DNA of 64,000 nucleotides from Corynebacterium suicordis DSM 45110 (GTDB lineage Bacteria > Actinomycetota > Actinomycetes > Mycobacteriales > Mycobacteriaceae): positions 124,001-188,000 of the forward strand of contig NZ_JADKMY010000003.1 in assembly GCF_015351405.1 (NCBI RefSeq), given 5' to 3'. This document shows, piece by piece, positions 26,718 through 35,116 of the stretch (the first letter of the stretch is position 1; each line of letters starts with the position of its first letter). A model generated the notes under the pieces. It was given only the letters and a program-made list of their open reading frames with translations. It did not search any database and had not been told where the DNA came from. The translations under genes and the position numbers were made by a program.

Positions 26718-28118
26718 TTACTTAGCCTGGATAGCGGTGATTGCCACAGTGTTTACAATGTCCGGCACGGTAGCTCCGCGGGAGAGGTCGTTGACTGGCT
26801 TGTTCAGTCCCTGCAGGATTGGGCCCACTGCCAGCGCATCGGCGGTGCGCTGCACTGCCTTGTAGGTGATGTTGCCGGTGTTCAGATCGGGGAAGATGAA
26901 CACGGTGGCCTTGCCCGCCACATCAGAGCCGGGGAGCTTCTTCTGTCCAACTGATTCCACCACTGCGGCATCGAACTGCAGCGGTCCATCGATGGAGAGC
27001 TCTGGGTTGTTCTGCTGTGCCAGCTCGGTGGCCTTGACCACGGATTCCACGTCTTCACCAGTGCCGGAGGCACCGGTTGAGTAGGAAAGCATGGCCACCT
27101 TTGGCTCGATTCCGAACTGCTTGGCGGTCTGTGCAGACACTGCGGCGATCTCCGCAAGCTGTTCTGGCGTCGGGTTAGGATTCACGGCGCAGTCACCGAA
27201 TGCCCACAGCACACCGTCCATGACCATGAGGAAGATGGAGGAGACCACGGAGGAACCGGGGGCGGTCTTGATGATCTGGAAGGAAGGCTTGATGGTGTGC
27301 GCGGTGGTGTGCGCTGCACCGGAAACCATGCCATCGGCCAGACCCTTGTGCACCATCATGGTGGCGTAGTGGCTGATGTCCTTCATGGTTTCGCGGGCTT
27401 CATCCACGGTCATGCCCTTGTGCTTGCGCAGCTCGGCGAAATCCTGGGCGAACTCTTCCAGCTGATCGCCGGAGGTGGGGTCATCCAGGGTGGCGGCCTC
27501 GATGTTCAGGCCCAGCTCCTGGGCGCGGGACTTCATGGACTCAGGGTCACCCAGGATGGTCAGTTGGCATACTTCGTCTTCCAGCAGCTGGTGCGCAGCC
27601 TGGAGGATGCGGTCATCATCGCCCTCGGGCAGCACGATGTGTGCCTGGCGCTGGCGGGCTTCCAGGATGAGGTTGCGCTCGAAGAGCTCTGGACCCACCT
27701 TCTGCTCGCGGCGGTTCAGCTCTGCTGCCTGTGTGAAGTTCACCTGGTGCTCGCCGGCGGCATCCTGCGCGTCCAGCAGTGCATAACCGGCTACGGAGTA
27801 ACCCATGCGCTCAAGACGATCGTTAAGAATGCTGATGTGTTCAATATCTGCCTCGCCTGCACCCACGAGCACCAGGTTGGCGCCGGTGGCATCAGCCAAG
27901 CGAGCATCGTTAACGGGAGCGCCGGATCCCACCAGCAGGCTGGAGTCAGCCTGCAGTGCAGCGTCCAGGTAATCGGAGAATTCTCCGGTCACGGGGTCTA
28001 CGTTGGAGAACAAATCCTGGGCATTATCCGCTGCCTGCAGAATGTCTTCCCGGCGGGTGGTGGCGCTAGCTACTGGGGTGAGGACCGTGCGAATGGTGGG
28101 CTGTTGTGCGGAAGTCAC
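26718..28118 (-). CDS. pta: phosphate acetyltransferase
   Basis: A 466-aa enzyme interconverting acetyl-CoA and acetyl phosphate. It has an N-terminal domain (about 1-130) with DRTG/P-loop-like character that lacks a full Walker A, and the C-terminal PTA_PTB catalytic domain (ARQRQAHIVLPEGDDDRIL onward, with GAAHTTAHTIKP and MLSYSTGASGTGEDVE). The GTG start at 28118 has AAAGG 9 nt upstream, and the 13 further open codons to 28157 were rejected. First gene of a pta-ackA transcription unit for acetate activation and overflow. Confidence 0.96.
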   Translation of the reverse strand: MTSAQQPTIRTVLTPVASATTRREDILQAADNAQDLFSNVDPVTGEFSDYLDAALQADSSLLVGSGAPVNDARLADATGANLVLVGAGEADIEHISILNDRLERMGYSVAGYALLDAQDAAGEHQVNFTQAAELNRREQKVGPELFERNLILEARQRQAHIVLPEGDDDRILQAAHQLLEDEVCQLTILGDPESMKSRAQELGLNIEAATLDDPTSGDQLEEFAQDFAELRKHKGMTVDEARETMKDISHYATMMVHKGLADGMVSGAAHTTAHTIKPSFQIIKTAPGSSVVSSIFLMVMDGVLWAFGDCAVNPNPTPEQLAEIAAVSAQTAKQFGIEPKVAMLSYSTGASGTGEDVESVVKATELAQQNNPELSIDGPLQFDAAVVESVGQKKLPGSDVAGKATVFIFPDLNTGNITYKAVQRTADALAVGPILQGLNKPVNDLSRGATVPDIVNTVAITAIQAK

Positions 28119-28197
28119 AGGTAAGTGCCTTTCAGGTGGGATAGTGCAGGTTAGCAATTGTCTTTCCCATTGTGCCTGAGCTCACCCTATCCTTCAT

Positions 28198-29196
28198 CTA
28201 CTCCCGATGATTCGCGTGCGAATACGCAGGTGCCAGCACCTTTTCTTCGCTGTCTCCCGGCTCTGCTTCGCCCAGGTTTTCGGCTGGATTGGTCGTCCGT
28301 GCGGCCCGTTCTCCCAGCAATTTCCGACGCCGCGTCAGCACCAGAGCCACGATTCCCAAGGCTGCCACTACGGCGATAGCGATGCTCACCTCATTGGAGG
28401 CCGCCAGCAAGCGCGGGATGTTGATGAGCATCAGCAGCCCACCAACGAAACCGCCGAGGATCTGCGGCTTGATCTTGGTGACCAGCCACGCGGCCAGGGG
28501 AGCGGCGATTACGCCACCGATCAGCAGTCCCACCACGGGCCGCCACACTTCCTGCAATTCCCCGGCCAGGCCGAAGATGAAGCCGAGGGAAGCCGCCACG
28601 GACACCAGGAACTCGGAGGCGCTGACAGTACCGATGATCTTGCGCGGTTCTGCCTTACCCAGGCCCATCAGGGTTGAGGTGGTCACGGGACCCCAGCCGC
28701 CGCCACCGGAGGCATCCAGGAATCCGCCGCCCAGTCCCAGCACGCCCAGGCTCAGCTTGGACTTGCGCGTGGGAGCGCCACCCGGGCCGTAGCCCTTCGC
28801 GGTGTTTTCCGCTGCCTGCGTGCGGTTCCACGGCAGGAGGAAGGAGCGCAACATCACGTAGAAGCCCAGCAGTGCGAGTATCGCGGTGATCACCGGCTTG
28901 GCGGCATCGGTGGAGAGGTTGGAGAGCAGCGTGGCGCCGAAGAACGCGCCGATGGCTCCCGGCACACCGAGGAAGAACACGGTGGGCCAGTGCACGTTGC
29001 GCAGCTTCCAGTGCGATGCACCCGAGGCGAACGTGGTGCCCATCTCAGCGAAGTGCACAGCCGCGGAGGCGTGGGCGGGAGTCAGCCCGGAAAACAGCAG
29101 GACGGTGGTTGCGGTGACACCGAAGGCCATGCCCAACGCGCCATCCACCAGTTGCGCCAGTAGTCCGGCGATGGCGAAGAGAAATAGCTTGTACAT
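28198..29196 (-). CDS. cysZ: TauE/SafE-family transporter, sulfate cluster
   Basis: A 332-aa membrane protein with eight or so helices. The N-terminus (FAIAGLLAQLVDGALGMAFGV) and mid-protein GLGGGFLDASGGGGWGPV are the TauE/SafE (DUF81) repeats. The cytoplasmic tail is hydrophilic (ERAARTTNPAENLGEAEPGDSEEK). It is the last gene of the cysHDNYZ unit. In C. glutamicum the gene in this place, called cysZ, is proposed to take up sulfate. It starts 22 bp after cysY. It is not the same family as E. coli CysZ. Confidence 0.85.
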   Translation of the reverse strand: MYKLFLFAIAGLLAQLVDGALGMAFGVTATTVLLFSGLTPAHASAAVHFAEMGTTFASGASHWKLRNVHWPTVFFLGVPGAIGAFFGATLLSNLSTDAAKPVITAILALLGFYVMLRSFLLPWNRTQAAENTAKGYGPGGAPTRKSKLSLGVLGLGGGFLDASGGGGWGPVTTSTLMGLGKAEPRKIIGTVSASEFLVSVAASLGFIFGLAGELQEVWRPVVGLLIGGVIAAPLAAWLVTKIKPQILGGFVGGLLMLINIPRLLAASNEVSIAIAVVAALGIVALVLTRRRKLLGERAARTTNPAENLGEAEPGDSEEKVLAPAYSHANHRE

Positions 29197-29218
29197 CGTT
29201 GATCGAATCCTTAAGTTT

Positions 29219-29881
29219 TTAAGTGAGCTTGCGCTCTATAACTCCCGCGAGTGCAGTGCCCAGTGGCCTGCCGTAGCTCGCGTTGGGGACACCGCTTTCC
29301 ACGGCCATGTCCCAGAGTTTTCCGGGGGCAACAAACAACGGAATCACGTGGGTGGGCCCGTTTTCTGCGCAGTACGCGCGCAGTCCGGCGACTCCCCTAT
29401 CCACACCTTTTCCGGTGGCAAAGAGAGCCGAGCAGGGCATTCGTAGGGTCTCCCCCACTTTTTCGGCGAGCTCACGGACGGCTTGGTTGGCCGCCTCATC
29501 GCTGGAGCCCACTGCGTAGATGGCAAGATTTTTCGACGCCACCCCTGCCGTTTTCACTTGGTTCACAAGGATTTCAGCGATGTCCCCTCCGGTGCCCAGG
29601 GTGCTGGTCAAGCGGATGGTGATTCCCGTCTTTTCGGCGGTTTCTGCCACCACGGCGGGGACATCATGGCGCGCGTGGAATGCATCTGTGAACAGCAGTG
29701 GAATCACGTCCACGTGGCTGTGTCCACTCGCGGCCAGAACCCGCGCCTGGTTTTCCAGGGTGCGCGGGGAAAAGTCGAGAAAGGCTGCGTGAGCTCCCAC
29801 TTCATCGGCCACCTGGTGGATGGCCGCGTCCGCCAATGGGTGCCTCGACCCATGGGCCAGCACGATTCGGGGAGTGTTCAC
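29219..29881 (-). CDS. cysY: sirohydrochlorin ferrochelatase-like protein
   Basis: A 220-aa CbiX/SirB-type chelatase. The N-terminal RIVLAHGSRHPLAD contains the metal-binding His, and PLLFTDAFHARHDVP the second catalytic motif. A similar half follows (YAVGSSDEAANQAVRE, VIPLFVAPGKLWD). It would insert iron into sirohydrochlorin to give siroheme for the sulfite reductase CysI encoded in the same cluster. Named cysY after the C. glutamicum cluster. Located between cysN and cysZ with short gaps of 13 and 22 bp. Confidence 0.88.
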   Translation of the reverse strand: MNTPRIVLAHGSRHPLADAAIHQVADEVGAHAAFLDFSPRTLENQARVLAASGHSHVDVIPLLFTDAFHARHDVPAVVAETAEKTGITIRLTSTLGTGGDIAEILVNQVKTAGVASKNLAIYAVGSSDEAANQAVRELAEKVGETLRMPCSALFATGKGVDRGVAGLRAYCAENGPTHVIPLFVAPGKLWDMAVESGVPNASYGRPLGTALAGVIERKLT

Positions 29882-29894
29882 GTCTGCGCGCCTT

Positions 29895-31121
29895 TTAGTC
29901 GATCAGACCGGCGGTCACGGTGTCACCCGTGCCCGGCTGGATGAGAAGGAAACTGCCCACCCGGCCGCCGCGGCGGTAGGACTCGAAGGGCAGTGGCTCG
30001 GCCACGGTGATGCGCACGCGAGCGATGTCATTGAGCACCAGCTCTTCAGAGGTGCCCTGGGGTGCATCGATGCGCTCGATCACTTCATCAACGCGGGCGC
30101 GCACGGTGGCGCTGCCGTAGCGCAGCAGCACGTTTCCGCGCAGGCGCACGGGGGTTTCCGAAAGGTGGAAGACCGTGGCGGTGAGCTGATTGGTGGGCTC
30201 GGGCACGTCTGAACCAGCGATGATGTCACCGCGGGAAAGATCAATCTCCCGATCCAGGCGGATCACCACGGACTGTCCACGCTCTGCACGATCCAGCTCA
30301 CCGTCCGGAGAGTCGATGCCCTCCACCACTGCCTCGCGGCCACCGGCGGAGATGGTCTCCCCCACGGCAACGGCTCCGGCAGTGATGCGTCCGGCATAGC
30401 CGCGGTAATCGGTGGCGTGCTCGCGGATCACCATTTGGATGGGGAAACGCAGCTCGCGTTCCACTCCCTGGTTTTCCGCGCCTGGGGTGGCTTCTTCCAG
30501 GATCTCCAGCACGGAGGGGCCTTCGTACCACGGGGTGTTGGAGGATCGCTCCACCACGTTATCGCCCAACAATGCACTGGTGGGCACGATATCCACGTGG
30601 TTGAGCTCCAGCTCGCCAGTCAGCTGGGTGATATCTGCTGCCACGTTATTGAAGACTTCTTGGGAGAAATCCACGGCGTCGATCTTGTTCACGGCCACCA
30701 CCACGTGGGAGATCTTCATCATGGCTGCAACGCGCAGGTGACGACGGGTCTGCTCGGTCACGCCGTTGCGGGCGTCGATAAGAACGATGACCAATTCAGA
30801 GGTGGAAAGTCCCGTCACCGTGTTGCGGGTGTACTGGACGTGACCGGGGGTGTCCGCGAGGATAAAGCTGCGCTTATCCGTGGCGAAGTAGCGGTAGGCC
30901 ACGTCGATGGTGATGCCCTGCTCGCGCTCGGCGCGCAGGCCATCGACCAGTAGGGAGAGGTCAGGGTTGTCCAAGCCCTTGGCCGCAGAGACGCGCTCCA
31001 CGGACTCGTACTGATCCGCGAGGATGGACTTCGTGTCGTAGAGCAGACGGCCCACAAAGGTGGACTTGCCGTCGTCTACGGATCCGGCCGTGCACAGGCG
31101 CAGGGTGGGCAGAGCGGTCAT
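29895..31121 (-). CDS. cysN: sulfate adenylyltransferase, GTPase subunit
   Basis: A 408-aa EF-Tu-like GTPase: P-loop GSVDDGKSTFVGRL (about residues 13-26), switch II ADTPGHVQYTRN, and VNKID guanine specificity. It drives CysD-catalysed formation of APS from sulfate and ATP. No APS kinase (CysC) domain is fused at the C-terminus, which agrees with direct APS reduction by CysH here. Its ATG overlaps the last base of the cysD stop. Confidence 0.96.
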   Translation of the reverse strand: MTALPTLRLCTAGSVDDGKSTFVGRLLYDTKSILADQYESVERVSAAKGLDNPDLSLLVDGLRAEREQGITIDVAYRYFATDKRSFILADTPGHVQYTRNTVTGLSTSELVIVLIDARNGVTEQTRRHLRVAAMMKISHVVVAVNKIDAVDFSQEVFNNVAADITQLTGELELNHVDIVPTSALLGDNVVERSSNTPWYEGPSVLEILEEATPGAENQGVERELRFPIQMVIREHATDYRGYAGRITAGAVAVGETISAGGREAVVEGIDSPDGELDRAERGQSVVIRLDREIDLSRGDIIAGSDVPEPTNQLTATVFHLSETPVRLRGNVLLRYGSATVRARVDEVIERIDAPQGTSEELVLNDIARVRITVAEPLPFESYRRGGRVGSFLLIQPGTGDTVTAGLID

Positions 31122-32032
31122 CAGAAGTAACCTTCCTTCTTGCGGTCTTCCATGGAAGATTCGGAGAGCTTGTCATCGGCGCGGGTAGCGCCTCGCTCGG
31201 TGGTGGTGGATGCGCGGATCTCGTCGATCACGTCGTCGATGCTGGTGGCTTCGGAAAGCACGGCACCGGTGCAGCTCATGTCACCCACGGTGCGGTAGCG
31301 CACGGTCTTGGTGACCAGCTCTTCGCCTTCCTTCGGGCCGCCCCACTCGCCGGCGGTGAGCCACATGCCACCGCGCTCGAAGACCTCGCGCTGGTGGGAG
31401 TAGTAAATACCGGGAACCTCTACCTCACGGTCGCGGATGTAGTCCCAGATATCGGCTTCGGTCCAGTTAGAGATGGGGAACACGCGAATGTTCTCGCCGG
31501 CCTGGTGACGGCCGTTGTACAGACCCCACAGTTCGGGGCGCTGGCGGCGGGGATTCCAGCCGCCGAAGGAATCGCGCACGGAGAATACCCGCTCCTTGGC
31601 GCGCGCCTTCTCCTCATCGCGACGGGCACCACCGAGCACTGCGTCATAGTTCTGCTCTTGGATGGTCTCCACCAGAGGAACCGTCTGCAGCGGGTTGCGC
31701 GTACCGTCCGGACGCTCCTGCAGCACGCCGGAATCAATCCAGTCCTGCACGTGAGCCACGCGCAGGTTCACGCGTGGATCGGCAGCGATCTTGTCCCGGA
31801 ACTCGATGACTTCCGGGAAATTGTGGCCGGTATCCACGTGCAGCAGCTCGAAGGGAACGGCAGCTGGGGCGAAGGCGCGCTTGGCCAGCTCTAGCACCAC
31901 CACGGAATCCTTACCGCCGGAGAAAAGCAGTGCAGGGCGGTCGAACTGGCCGGCCACCTCGCGCAGGATCTCGATGGATTCCGCCTCCAGCGAGGCCAGG
32001 TGTGGGGAAAGTACAGAGGTCTGAGTAGTCAT
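31121..32032 (-). CDS. cysD: sulfate adenylyltransferase, small subunit
   Basis: A 303-aa ATP pyrophosphatase-fold enzyme with PP-loop LLFSGGKDSVV (about residues 34-44) and GGARRDEEKARAKER. With CysN it forms APS, the first step of sulfate assimilation. The C-terminal ESSMEDRKKEGYF tail is conserved in CysD. ATG 32032 shares one base with the cysH TAA, and the further upstream ORF lies inside cysH and was rejected. Confidence 0.97.
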   Translation of the reverse strand: MTTQTSVLSPHLASLEAESIEILREVAGQFDRPALLFSGGKDSVVVLELAKRAFAPAAVPFELLHVDTGHNFPEVIEFRDKIAADPRVNLRVAHVQDWIDSGVLQERPDGTRNPLQTVPLVETIQEQNYDAVLGGARRDEEKARAKERVFSVRDSFGGWNPRRQRPELWGLYNGRHQAGENIRVFPISNWTEADIWDYIRDREVEVPGIYYSHQREVFERGGMWLTAGEWGGPKEGEELVTKTVRYRTVGDMSCTGAVLSEATSIDDVIDEIRASTTTERGATRADDKLSESSMEDRKKEGYF

Positions 32033-32856
32033 TAGGTGTGTAGCCCGCATTCTGTCTTGTTGGAGCCAGCCCAGCGGCCGGAGCGTGGATCTTCGCCTTC
32101 GGCAACGGGGAGGGTGCACGTGGCACAGCCGATGGAGGGGTAACCCTGGGTGGTCAGTGGGTGGATGATCAGGTCGTGGTCGTGGATGAAGTTGTTCACG
32201 TCTTCGTCCGTCCAGTCCACGATCGGGTTGATCTTCAATCGCCCGGTTCGGTCCACTTCCAGCACTGGCGTGTTGGCGCGCAGTTCGCTATCTACCCGAC
32301 GCACCCCGGTGATCCATGCCTCGAAGGGATCCAGCATGCGAGCCAGCGGTTCCACCTTCCGCATGCGGCAGCACGCGGTGTTATCGCGCAGGTAGAGATC
32401 CTTGCCGTACACCTCGTCTTGTTCCTTGCGGCTCAAGGTGGGCGTGATGTTGGTCAGCGGCAGGCTGTAGCGCTCTTGGACGTTGTCCCTGGTCTGCAGG
32501 GTTTCCTCGAAGTGGTAGCCGGTGTCCAAGAACACCAGCTCGGCATCTTCGAGGCGACCTTCGGAGAGCTCCGCGAGGATGGTGTCCTGCATGGACATGG
32601 TCACGGCAACGGTGCCGGGCACATGCTCGTGGATCCAGTCGAAGATCTCTTCAGCCGTGGCGTTTTCCAGCTTCTCGTTCCACGTGGAGACCAGCTCTTC
32701 GTGAACCCGACGCTGCTCCTCGCTCAACGGCGTAGTTCTGGTGGTATCACCCGGAGGGCTCACCGCGGGATCGCGGTAGTCATCCGCGTCCGTGGTGCGT
32801 CGACTACTGCCGATGAATCCTCCGCCCTTAAGGCCGGAGGCATCTGCAAAGTTCAT
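32032..32856 (-). CDS. cysH: adenylylsulfate (APS) reductase
   Basis: A 274-aa reductase. PAPS_reduct fold with TVAVTMSMQDT and LVFLDTGYHF. The four cysteines of a [4Fe-4S] cluster are present as CCRMRK (about residue 165) and GCATC (about 248-252), which marks it as an APS rather than PAPS reductase. The redox-active C-terminal ECGLHT motif is intact. It makes sulfite using thioredoxin-type reductant. An N-terminal extension of about 45 residues precedes the domain. First gene of cysHDNYZ, with three McbR-like operators in the 177 bp before it and AGAGGA ahead of the ATG. Confidence 0.95.
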   Translation of the reverse strand: MNFADASGLKGGGFIGSSRRTTDADDYRDPAVSPPGDTTRTTPLSEEQRRVHEELVSTWNEKLENATAEEIFDWIHEHVPGTVAVTMSMQDTILAELSEGRLEDAELVFLDTGYHFEETLQTRDNVQERYSLPLTNITPTLSRKEQDEVYGKDLYLRDNTACCRMRKVEPLARMLDPFEAWITGVRRVDSELRANTPVLEVDRTGRLKINPIVDWTDEDVNNFIHDHDLIIHPLTTQGYPSIGCATCTLPVAEGEDPRSGRWAGSNKTECGLHT

Positions 32857-32890
32857 GCGTTCCTCTCATCACGTCGTGGAAAAATTCGTA

Positions 32891-33003
32891 CAGACCAATC
32901 TGTCTGTTTGCTTGGGCACAACAGTAGACCAATCGGTTCAGTTCTACAATTGGAATTCGCGAAAATTAGCCTGTGCTGCGCTTTGAATAGACCGATTAGT
33001 CCA
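32891..33003 (-). promoter_or_regulatory. three McbR-like operators upstream of cysH
   Basis: Sites: CAGAC-N6-GTCTG (32891-32906), TAGAC-N6-GTTCA (32935-32950) and TAGAC-N6-GTCCA (32988-33003), compared with the McbR consensus TAGAC-N6-GTCTA. They lie between cysX and cysH, so the cysHDNYZ genes probably have their own promoter controlled by McbR and perhaps by another TetR-type regulator with the same motif. Confidence 0.65.
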
Positions 33004-33033
33004 TCACCCTGCGCAACCAGGTTTGCCGCGGTT

Positions 33034-33249
33034 TTATTTCAGGTTGAGATGCCCGTGGAATTTCACCGAGAACACCCGCAGGCATTCGCGGCACTGCCAG
33101 GCGTTATCAGTTTCCGCATCCGGAAACAGGTTCTCCGACATGCAATAAGGACAGTTATTCACTGTGGCTCGACGGCCATTGGGATGGCCTTCCTTGCCGC
33201 CGATCTCCTTATTTACCGAAGGCAAGGAGTCCTCATCGGGGACGCTCAT
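33034..33249 (-). CDS. cysX: CysX small cysteine-rich protein
   Basis: A 71-aa protein with two CxxC knuckles, NCPYCMSENLF and WQCRECLRVF, spaced like a zinc ribbon or rubredoxin-like centre. In C. glutamicum the gene in this position (cysX) is thought to be a ferredoxin-like electron carrier for CysI. Two CxxC pairs without further Cys suit one metal ion rather than a [4Fe-4S] ferredoxin, so a zinc-ribbon role cannot be excluded. Its ATG overlaps the cysI stop by 4 bp (ATGA). Confidence 0.8.
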   Translation of the reverse strand: MSVPDEDSLPSVNKEIGGKEGHPNGRRATVNNCPYCMSENLFPDAETDNAWQCRECLRVFSVKFHGHLNLK

Positions 33250-34904
33250 ACCAGCAGCTCCTCATCGGCGCGGACAACCCATTCGCCGAATGATTCCCCG
33301 GTTTCCCGGCCAGCCTTGAAGTTCTCCACCACGCGCACCACGTAATCCCCCAGGTCAGCGGAGAACACGTTGTTGCCGCGGAGCTTCCTGCCGAATCCCG
33401 CACGCATGCCGACCGCGCCGCCCAGGTGCACCTGAAAACCTTCCACGCGCTCGCCATCGTCAGTAGTGAGGATCTTGCCGGACAGGCCGATATCCGCCAC
33501 CTGCGTGCGCGCACAAGAGTTGGGGCAGCCGTTCAAGCTGATCTTGAGGGGCACATCAAGATCGCCCAGGCGCTCTTCCAGTTCGTCAACCAGCGTGATT
33601 GCCCGCTGCTTGGTCACCACGTGTGCCAGCTTGCAGAACTCCAGGCCGGTGCAGGAGATAATGTCCCGCCTAAACGCGCTCGGATTAGCGCTGAACCCCA
33701 TCACCTCTAGCTCTTCGGCCAGCAGTTTCGCGTTTTCTTGCGTCAGATCCAGGAACAGCAGCTCCTTGTCCGGGGTGGTGCGCAAGCGGGTAACACCGTA
33801 CTTATCCGCCAGGTCAGCCAGCTGTTGCAGCTGCTCGCCATCGGTGTGACCCACGGTGGGCTTCACACCCAGGTAGAACTTGCCGTCCCGCTGCGGGTAA
33901 AGACCCACGTGATCGCGGTAGCCGGGAGCCACCTCTGGCGCTGGGCCATCGAGGAGTTTCTTACCCAGGTATTCGTCTTCCAGCACCTGTCGGAACTTTT
34001 CAACTCCCCAGTCCGCAACCAGGAACTTCAGGCGGGCGCGGTTGCGCACCTTGCGGTAACCGTAATCGCGGAAGATCCCCACCACTCCAGCCCAGGTTTC
34101 CGCCACGTCTTCCAGTGGCACCCAGGCGCCGAGGCGCTGTGCCAGCATCGGGTTGGTGGACAAGCCGCCGCCGACCCAGACGTCAAAACCAGGACCATGC
34201 TCGGGGTGTTCGGAACCAATGAAGGCCAGGTCCTGGATCTCGTGGGTGATGTCCTGGCGCAGGTTGCCGGAAATGGCGGACTTGAACTTGCGGGGGAGGT
34301 TTCCGAATTCCGGGCGGGTCAAGTAGTTCTCTTTGATGTCCATGAGTGCCGGGGTGCCGTCGATGATCTCATCTGCGGCAATTCCCGCCACGGGTGAACC
34401 CAGAATCACGCGGGGCACATCGCCACAGCCGAAGCGGGTATCCAGACCCACGGTTGCCAGCCGGTCCCAGATCTCGGGAACGTTTTCCACGGCAATCCAG
34501 TGCAGCTGCACGTTTTGCCGGTCGGTGAAGTCCGCGGTTCCACGTGCGAACTCGCTGGAGATTTCCCCGATGGTGCGCAGACCCTCGGTGCTCACCTGGC
34601 CGCCGTCGAGGCGAATGCGCATCATGAAGTAGTTGTCTTGCAGTTCCGCGTTGCTCAGCGTGGAGGTTTGGGTTCCATCCAGGCCCTGCTTGCGCTGCGT
34701 GTACATACCCACCCACTTGAGGCGGGGCGCGAGATCCTCCGGAGGAATGGAGGCGAATCCCTGCTTGGAGTACGTTTCGCGCACGCGGCTCATCACGGCA
34801 ATGCCCGGATCCTCCTGCTTGATCCGCTCATCGTCATTGAGGGGGTCGGTTCCATCGACCAGCCATTGCCCTTGTGGGCGGGGCTTGCGCTTGGCAGTAG
34901 TCAT
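33246..34904 (-). CDS. cysI: ferredoxin-sulfite reductase
   Basis: A 552-aa siroheme/[4Fe-4S] reductase that reduces sulfite to sulfide with six electrons. Cluster cysteines are visible as CTGLEFCKLA (about residues 417-426) and NGCPNSCAR (about 461-469). The Tyr in WVGMYTQRKQ and the Cys in TRFGCGDVPR match the Tyr-Cys pair cross-linked in M. tuberculosis SirA. The family is the plant/actinobacterial ferredoxin-dependent type. Divergent from fpr2, with three operator sites in the shared 212-bp region. Confidence 0.96.
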   Translation of the reverse strand: MTTAKRKPRPQGQWLVDGTDPLNDDERIKQEDPGIAVMSRVRETYSKQGFASIPPEDLAPRLKWVGMYTQRKQGLDGTQTSTLSNAELQDNYFMMRIRLDGGQVSTEGLRTIGEISSEFARGTADFTDRQNVQLHWIAVENVPEIWDRLATVGLDTRFGCGDVPRVILGSPVAGIAADEIIDGTPALMDIKENYLTRPEFGNLPRKFKSAISGNLRQDITHEIQDLAFIGSEHPEHGPGFDVWVGGGLSTNPMLAQRLGAWVPLEDVAETWAGVVGIFRDYGYRKVRNRARLKFLVADWGVEKFRQVLEDEYLGKKLLDGPAPEVAPGYRDHVGLYPQRDGKFYLGVKPTVGHTDGEQLQQLADLADKYGVTRLRTTPDKELLFLDLTQENAKLLAEELEVMGFSANPSAFRRDIISCTGLEFCKLAHVVTKQRAITLVDELEERLGDLDVPLKISLNGCPNSCARTQVADIGLSGKILTTDDGERVEGFQVHLGGAVGMRAGFGRKLRGNNVFSADLGDYVVRVVENFKAGRETGESFGEWVVRADEELLV

Positions 34905-34926
34905 CGTCGCCTTTCCAGGTGTTTCC

Positions 34927-35019
34927 TAGACCAATCTGTCTATCGAATGCCCACAATAGACCGCTCGGTTCATCTAATCAAGGCAGCCGAGACTTGCCAC
35001 TCCTAGACCACTCTGTCTA
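34927..35019. promoter_or_regulatory. three McbR-like operators between cysI and fpr2
   Basis: Perfect TAGAC-N6-GTCTA at 34927-34942 and 35004-35019, and a degenerate TAGAC-N6-GTTCA at 34957-34972. They cover the divergent promoters of cysI and fpr2. The order (good, GTTCA-type, good) repeats that seen upstream of cysH. Confidence 0.8.
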
Positions 35020-35116
35020 TAGTTCAGCCCTAGTGTGTACAGTGCTGGTTTCAGTACGGTTAACCTAAGAACTAATAACCGAAGAACCATCCATTTCCCC
35101 AAGCAAAAAGGAACCC

